The notes beneath the pieces were generated by a model. That model worked only from the letters and a program-made list of their open reading frames with translations. It had not been told where the DNA came from and searched no databases. From assembly GCA_946800325.1 (NCBI GenBank), contig OX326956.1:22852356-22916355 (forward strand): a stretch of DNA of 64,000 nucleotides, in the 5' to 3' direction. Below, piece by piece: positions 59,835 through 64,000 of this stretch. The position numbers and the translations under genes are program-made. Within the stretch, counting starts at the first letter, position 1. Each line of letters starts with the position of its first letter. The stretch is from Luzula sylvatica (Eukaryota; Streptophyta; Magnoliopsida; Poales; Juncaceae).

Positions 59835-60809
59835 TAACTTCACGATCTTCTAGCGAAATTTGGGGATACGAAATTAATTACCTCTGTGTCCGATATCTCA
59901 TTGCCATTCTCATCTAAACGAGGAAGGATATAAAATGGGACAGGATCTCGAATATACCAACCATTCACATGAGGGTACAGTCCATACTCTCTCAATCCAT
60001 TTCCACTAACAATGTTTTTACTTCTTTTGCATGCCATACGCATTTCCTCAATTGAAATTTCTATCCTGAAATGATTGCATATCTTTGTGATCATATATTC
60101 ATATAGTAAATACAACATGTGAATATCAACGCTATTCATGTGTTGCATTATGATATACGGGATGTTGATTTTTTATCTAAATGTCATATGTTTTGTAGAT
60201 AATAAGTATTCATAAGGTCAATCTTGTTAAACCTTTGTGGAACCACGATGCAGTCAATAATATCAAACATAGCTCTAAGACTAGGATAAACAAATTGTGA
60301 TGCATGAATTCAAGAAATTTTGTAACATGTCTTAATACCTTTGCATGCTCTTCCACTCGTACAAAAGAAAAGGGCCTTATTATGAAATCCGCACAGCTGC
60401 ACTCACTCCCACACCTACATATTCATCTAATCCGAAATCCCCTAAATGAAATAAACATCGTACAAGACTTTCCTAAACAATAATTATTTTCCCAAAAAGA
60501 TAGGAGTTATAATTTCTCCGACCATCTATGTAACCATTGGCATAGAATAACCGCACAACGGTATCATAATATACATGATTGAAACTTACTAGGAAATTAA
60601 GATTCCAATGAGATAAACATTGTTCTAATTCAGCGTTGATAAAATTGGTGTGGGGATTTGGTGGACTGGGTGGAATGAAATGAAATCAATCAAGTACCGG
60701 ACGATCGAGGAAGGTCTGGTATCTATTTCCGATTATCTTATTACGAAACAAATAACGATTTGTCATGTCGTAGGTATCATATTTAGAGGTCATTGAAGAA
60801 GAAGAAGAA

Positions 60810-60815
<6 letters not shown>
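59835..60815 (-). pseudogene. Second MULE gene, putative plant transposon protein, decayed
   Basis: Minus strand. It begins with a poly-Ser stretch from a GAA/TTC tract (60798-60848), then MTSKYDTYDMTNRYLFRNKI and IIGNRYQTFLDRPVLD with a stop. It continues NAELEQCLSHWNLNFLVSFN, YYDTVVRLFYANGYIDGRRN and SYLFGKIIIV, then SLRAMFDIIDCIVVPQRFNK, and MQHMNSVDIHMLYLLYEYMI to the end. The W...F...Y...LV.EFYAN and later R..H..V...I.P patterns resemble the domain called putative plant transposon protein, often carried by plant DNA elements. Several stops. Function unknown; convergent with the transposase. Confidence 0.5.
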
Positions 60816-60841
<26 letters not shown>

Positions 60842-61555
60842 AGAAGAAAATGAGATATTCACAATTGTAAAGTGAGACCTTTTTATAGAAGAACTTAATG
60901 ACATTGCAAGATACATGAACTTCAATTTTCTAATATTTTGGTACTTCAATTTCAGGAATCCTAGAACCTTTAATTATTTTTTTGATTTTTTGTGACAGTG
61001 TCAAGTCTTGTCATACTTTGTTTTTCAGAAAAGTTATTGATTATTTTCTATATTCAATGAATTCTGACACATATCATCTTCGATGAAATATTTATTTTTT
61101 TGTGACCATTATTAAAAATTATGCATTCTTTCACATATTAAAAAATTAATTCAATACATCAATATAACTAACATGATAAAAATATCAACAAAATTATATT
61201 CAACATAACTAAATTTAACATAACATATTATCAATCAGTTAATTTAATTAACATATAAACCAAAAAAAATTAACATCACAAACATTACAAAAAAAATACA
61301 CAGAAAATATGGCGGGCTTCCATAGGTCGAGGGGAGGGCTTCCATTCAGCGTCCGACGAGGTATGATTCAGCGTTTTTTTTAACTTCCTTAATTTCTTCT
61401 TATTTACACTAACTAACGAAATAAACAAAGGCGAGGTACCATTCTCCGTCAGGCGCGGTTTGATTCGGCGCAAAAGACATATTTGGAATATTTTTTAAAG
61501 CTTGGTTATTTCGTTAATTAACTTATAAAACTTGGTTATATATGAATTTTTTTTC

Positions 61556-62300
61556 AAATAACAGTAGTTCCCATTAAAAATGTTGGCCAAAATATTTTAA
61601 TTTTAAATTAATCAACTGAAGTATCATGTGTTGATAAAAAATAAGTCAATGAAACTCAAAATTAGAAGTGCTGGCCACCAATAATAATAGTTTCCGTTAA
61701 AAGTGATGGCCAAAATATTCCAACTTTAAATTAATCAACTTAAGTATCATGTGTTGATAAAAAATTAGTCAAAGAAACTCAAAATTAGAAGTGTTGACCA
61801 CCAATAATATTAGTTCTCATTAAAAATGCTGGTCAGAATATTCCAATTTTAAATTAATCAATTTAAGTATCATGTGCATAAAAAATAAGTCAATAAAACT
61901 CAAAATTATAAGTGCTGGCCATCAATAATGGTAGTCCTCATTAAAAATGATGGTAAGAATATTTCAACTTTCAATTAATTAATTTAAGTATCATGCGTTG
62001 ATAAAAAAATAAGTCAAAGAAACTCAAAATTAGAAGTGCTGACCACCAATAATATTAGTTTCCATTAAAAGTGATGGTCAGAGTATTTCAACTTTAAATT
62101 AATCAATTTAAGTATCATGTGGATAAAAAATAAGTCAATAAAACTCAAAATTAGAAGTGTTGGCCACCAATAATAATAGTTTTCATTAAAAGGGCTGGCC
62201 GGAATATTCCAACTTTAAATAAATTAACTTTAAGTATCATGTCTTCGTAAAATATAAGCAAGTGAAACTTACAAATTAAAAATGTCGGCCACTTAGTTCC
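61556..62300. repeat. Right part of the 122-bp tandem array
   Basis: About six units of 121-124 bp with GGCCACCAATAAT, AGTTCCCATTAAAA, ATGTTGGCCAAAATATT, AAATTAATCAA, TATCATGTGTTGATAAAAAA and CTCAAAATTAGAAGTGCT. It continues the array at 45720-45903. Confidence 0.88.
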
Positions 62301-62920
62301 CGTTACCTAATTCCTTTCACATGCCATGCATTAATTTTATTTCAATTTTTAACTCAAATATATAACATAAATATGTTTTGAATACATTATGTCATATTTT
62401 TGTGTTTATTCAATTTGTATCCTAGAAAATCTTACAATAGCTTATATTTTTGGAGATGATTATAAAAAATAAATATGAAATTAGATACTCGAATAATGTA
62501 TCAAAAATATAAAAAAATATTGAGAAAAGAATATAAAATATCATGTTAAATTAAATTATTGTTTGGAAGTATCAGAGAATTCGTTAAAATGATAAAATCT
62601 AAGAAATATTTAGAAAAAAATAAATATGAAAAACATAGTGGTATTTTGATAAAAAAAAATACATAACACCATATTATATCAAGTTTTTTCCTATACGAAA
62701 TAAATGAAACAAATTTATACGATATTTTGTAGTATCCATGACGAGAATGAAGAGTCAAGAGATCTTTTAAAATATTCATATGTCAGAATATTATGTGATA
62801 CGATAGAATAAAACTTCAAGCTGGCAACTATGAATACAACCTTGTCCAGCTCATCCATAAGTATTATATGTTATATGATATGATATATTCAAAGTTCAAA
62901 CCAATGAGACTTCATTAATT
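62300..62920. other. AT-rich intergenic DNA
   Basis: No gene recognised. The last 100 bp probably belong to the promoter of the gene at 63044. Confidence 0.4.
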
Positions 62921-62934
62921 TTCCTATATATATA
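62901..62934 (+). promoter_or_regulatory. CCAAT and TATA boxes of the small secreted protein gene
   Basis: CCAAT at 62901-62905 and TATATATATA at 62925-62934, about 110 bp before the ATG. Confidence 0.5.
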
Positions 62935-63043
62935 GAGCCAATCGGCACCACCACATCACATCTTAATTCCGTCACAATTAATTAAATTCAATTCAATTCA
63001 AGCATAATTGTGATATCAATTAAGGACTTCAATTGCAACTATA

Positions 63044-63372
63044 ATGGGCAATCGCGGCACTTTTGATCAGTCCTTCGTGGCTCTCGTCGTACTCTCATTT
63101 TTCCTTCTCTTCATTTTAGAGTTGGTACCGTAAATGCTGCTACAATTAACGTAAATAGTAATGCTGGTTCACATGCTACGAATATTATTGTTAGTACGGC
63201 TGTGACGAGTGATCTCTCGACCATGAATATTGAGCTGGGCATAACTCCTGCTTTTTCTCCCACACCCGAGCAAGCATCAGGGACGTCTGATCATCTGAAA
63301 GAAGTTCGTATTGCCTGGGCCTCGTTTCTGAGCTTAAGTACTACTGTCTTCTTCTTCTTCTGCCTTCTTTGA
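63044..63372 (+). pseudogene. Small secreted, possibly GPI-anchored (AGP-like) protein gene, one frame break
   Basis: The ATG frame encodes MGNRGTFDQSFVALVVLSFF with LLFILE, a signal-peptide-like start, then a stop at 63128. The next frame continues from about 63121: GTVNAATINVNSNAGSHATN, then IELGITPAFSPTPEQASGTS, and ends WASFLSLSTTVFFFFCLL. That is a Ser/Thr/Ala-rich middle with SPTP and a hydrophobic C-terminus like a GPI signal, the architecture of short arabinogalactan-type peptides. A one-base loss around 63115-63121 would explain the break. A splice with acceptor TTCATTTTAG (63108-63117) is conceivable, but no suitable donor is close enough upstream. TATA and CCAAT boxes are in place. 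Confidence 0.45.
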
Positions 63373-63632
63373 ACGGAGGACAATTGGCATGCATCGCTAG
63401 ACTCGCTTGCTTGTTGCTCTGTGTATTTTGTGAATTTGTTGCATTTGCTTCTTTGTATCTTTTATGTTGCGAATTTGTTGTACTTGTGTGTTCATTTATT
63501 TCGAGGTAATTAGATTTCTTTCAACAATTTGAAGTACCTAAGAGCTATACTAACATTATAGTATCTCATTTTGTCATATAATTTAATCGAGATTATAAAA
63601 CCGTTTGGCTTCAAGATTTAACTAGTTATGCC

Positions 63633-63761
63633 CTATGTTGCGCGAATACTTAAAAATATCGATTGTATCTGTAAAGTATTCTAAATTCTATATAAAATTA
63701 TTGTATCGCCGTATTCTATACGGATGGATACGCTACTCGAAGACGTATCCGTGAAACATAA
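63633..63761. mobile_element. Short relative of the GTATCCG hAT-like family
   Basis: Left end CTATGTTGCGCGAATACTT resembles the left end at 20390; the right end ACGTATCCGTGAAACAT resembles its right end. About 130 bp, non-coding, decayed flanks. Confidence 0.5.
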
Positions 63762-64000
63762 GTAATACCATATGACAATTTTGTTTTTTTTTCATACCGA
63801 ATATAAAATTTGGATAGAGAAAAAATTGATATATTTAGGAAAAAATTCAATCATAGACAAAAGTATATAAAAAAATTGATAGAAATGTCACGTTCCCAAT
63901 TAAATTGCAACAGTAACACATTCGACTTTTGGATTTTCTTCGACGGAACGCTTAATAAACCTTCTGTTAAACAAAAAATTGTCTCGTTCATTTTGCATAA

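Larger units (their letters stand above)
45904..61555 (+). mobile_element. MULE (Mutator-like element) with nested insertions
   Basis: Inverted ends of about 94 bp (45904-45995 and 61462-61555) share ATAACCAAGTTTTATAAGTT or close variants, GAAATAACCA and TTTTGCGCCGAAT-like blocks. The 9-bp flanks AAATAATAG and AAATAACAG differ at one base. Removing the 8.8-kb block at 48091 and the solo LTR at 57477 leaves about 5.5 kb, normal for a MULE. It holds a decayed MuDR-type transposase on the plus strand in three pieces and a second decayed gene on the minus strand. Not autonomous now. Confidence 0.85.

Overview
The window is nuclear DNA from a flowering plant. It is AT-rich, its genes have GT-AG introns, CT/GA microsatellites are everywhere, and the genes and transposons are of plant families (MULE, hAT-like, Harbinger-like, LINE, solo LTR; MO25-like, phytocystatin, DUF313-type B3). 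I cannot name the species. Most of the 64 kb is repeats; only two genes look intact.

Positions 1-40,450 are built from segmental duplications. One unit, called family A here, occurs five times: 1-3110, 26640-28950 and 36413-39140 in one orientation, 14157-16427 and 17155-20050 in the other. Each copy has a TATA box, an 11-bp-arm hairpin and a CT-rich leader; four copies also carry a very GC-rich minisatellite and all carry a CA/GT microsatellite. At 24974-26740 family A runs into the second exon of a frameshifted zinc-finger-like gene, and the 3' end of that gene is duplicated at 35985-36415. Between these units lie LINE fragments (4849, 13600, 31325), a Harbinger-like element (12241-13539), hAT-like elements (7704-8544, 20390-20862), MITEs (16428, 25836), a TIR element (30558-32085) and an in-frame 81-bp minisatellite (21776-22310).

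Positions 40,450-45,640 hold an AT-rich dispersed repeat, a MITE with a perfect 9-bp TSD (43138-43377) and a Pack-MULE (44450-45630) with a perfect 9-bp TSD and about 240-bp TIRs, enclosing an intact B3-domain ORF.

Positions 45,720-62,300 are one nested structure. A MULE (45904-61555, about 94-bp TIRs, 9-bp TSD with one mismatch) sits inside a 122-bp tandem array. Its degenerate transposase is split twice. The first split is an 8.8-kb block (48091-56914) bounded by two directly oriented hAT-like elements, with an 8-bp duplication at the outer edges only. This block carries an intact 11-exon MO25-like gene (53455-55339) and a frameshifted phytocystatin. The second split is a solo LTR (57477-58783) with a perfect 5-bp TSD. 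The MULE also has a decayed second gene on the minus strand. The composite-like capture of MO25 is the most unusual item in the window.

Positions 62,300-64,000 contain a TATA box and a small secreted, possibly GPI-anchored protein gene with one frame break, then a short hAT-like remnant.
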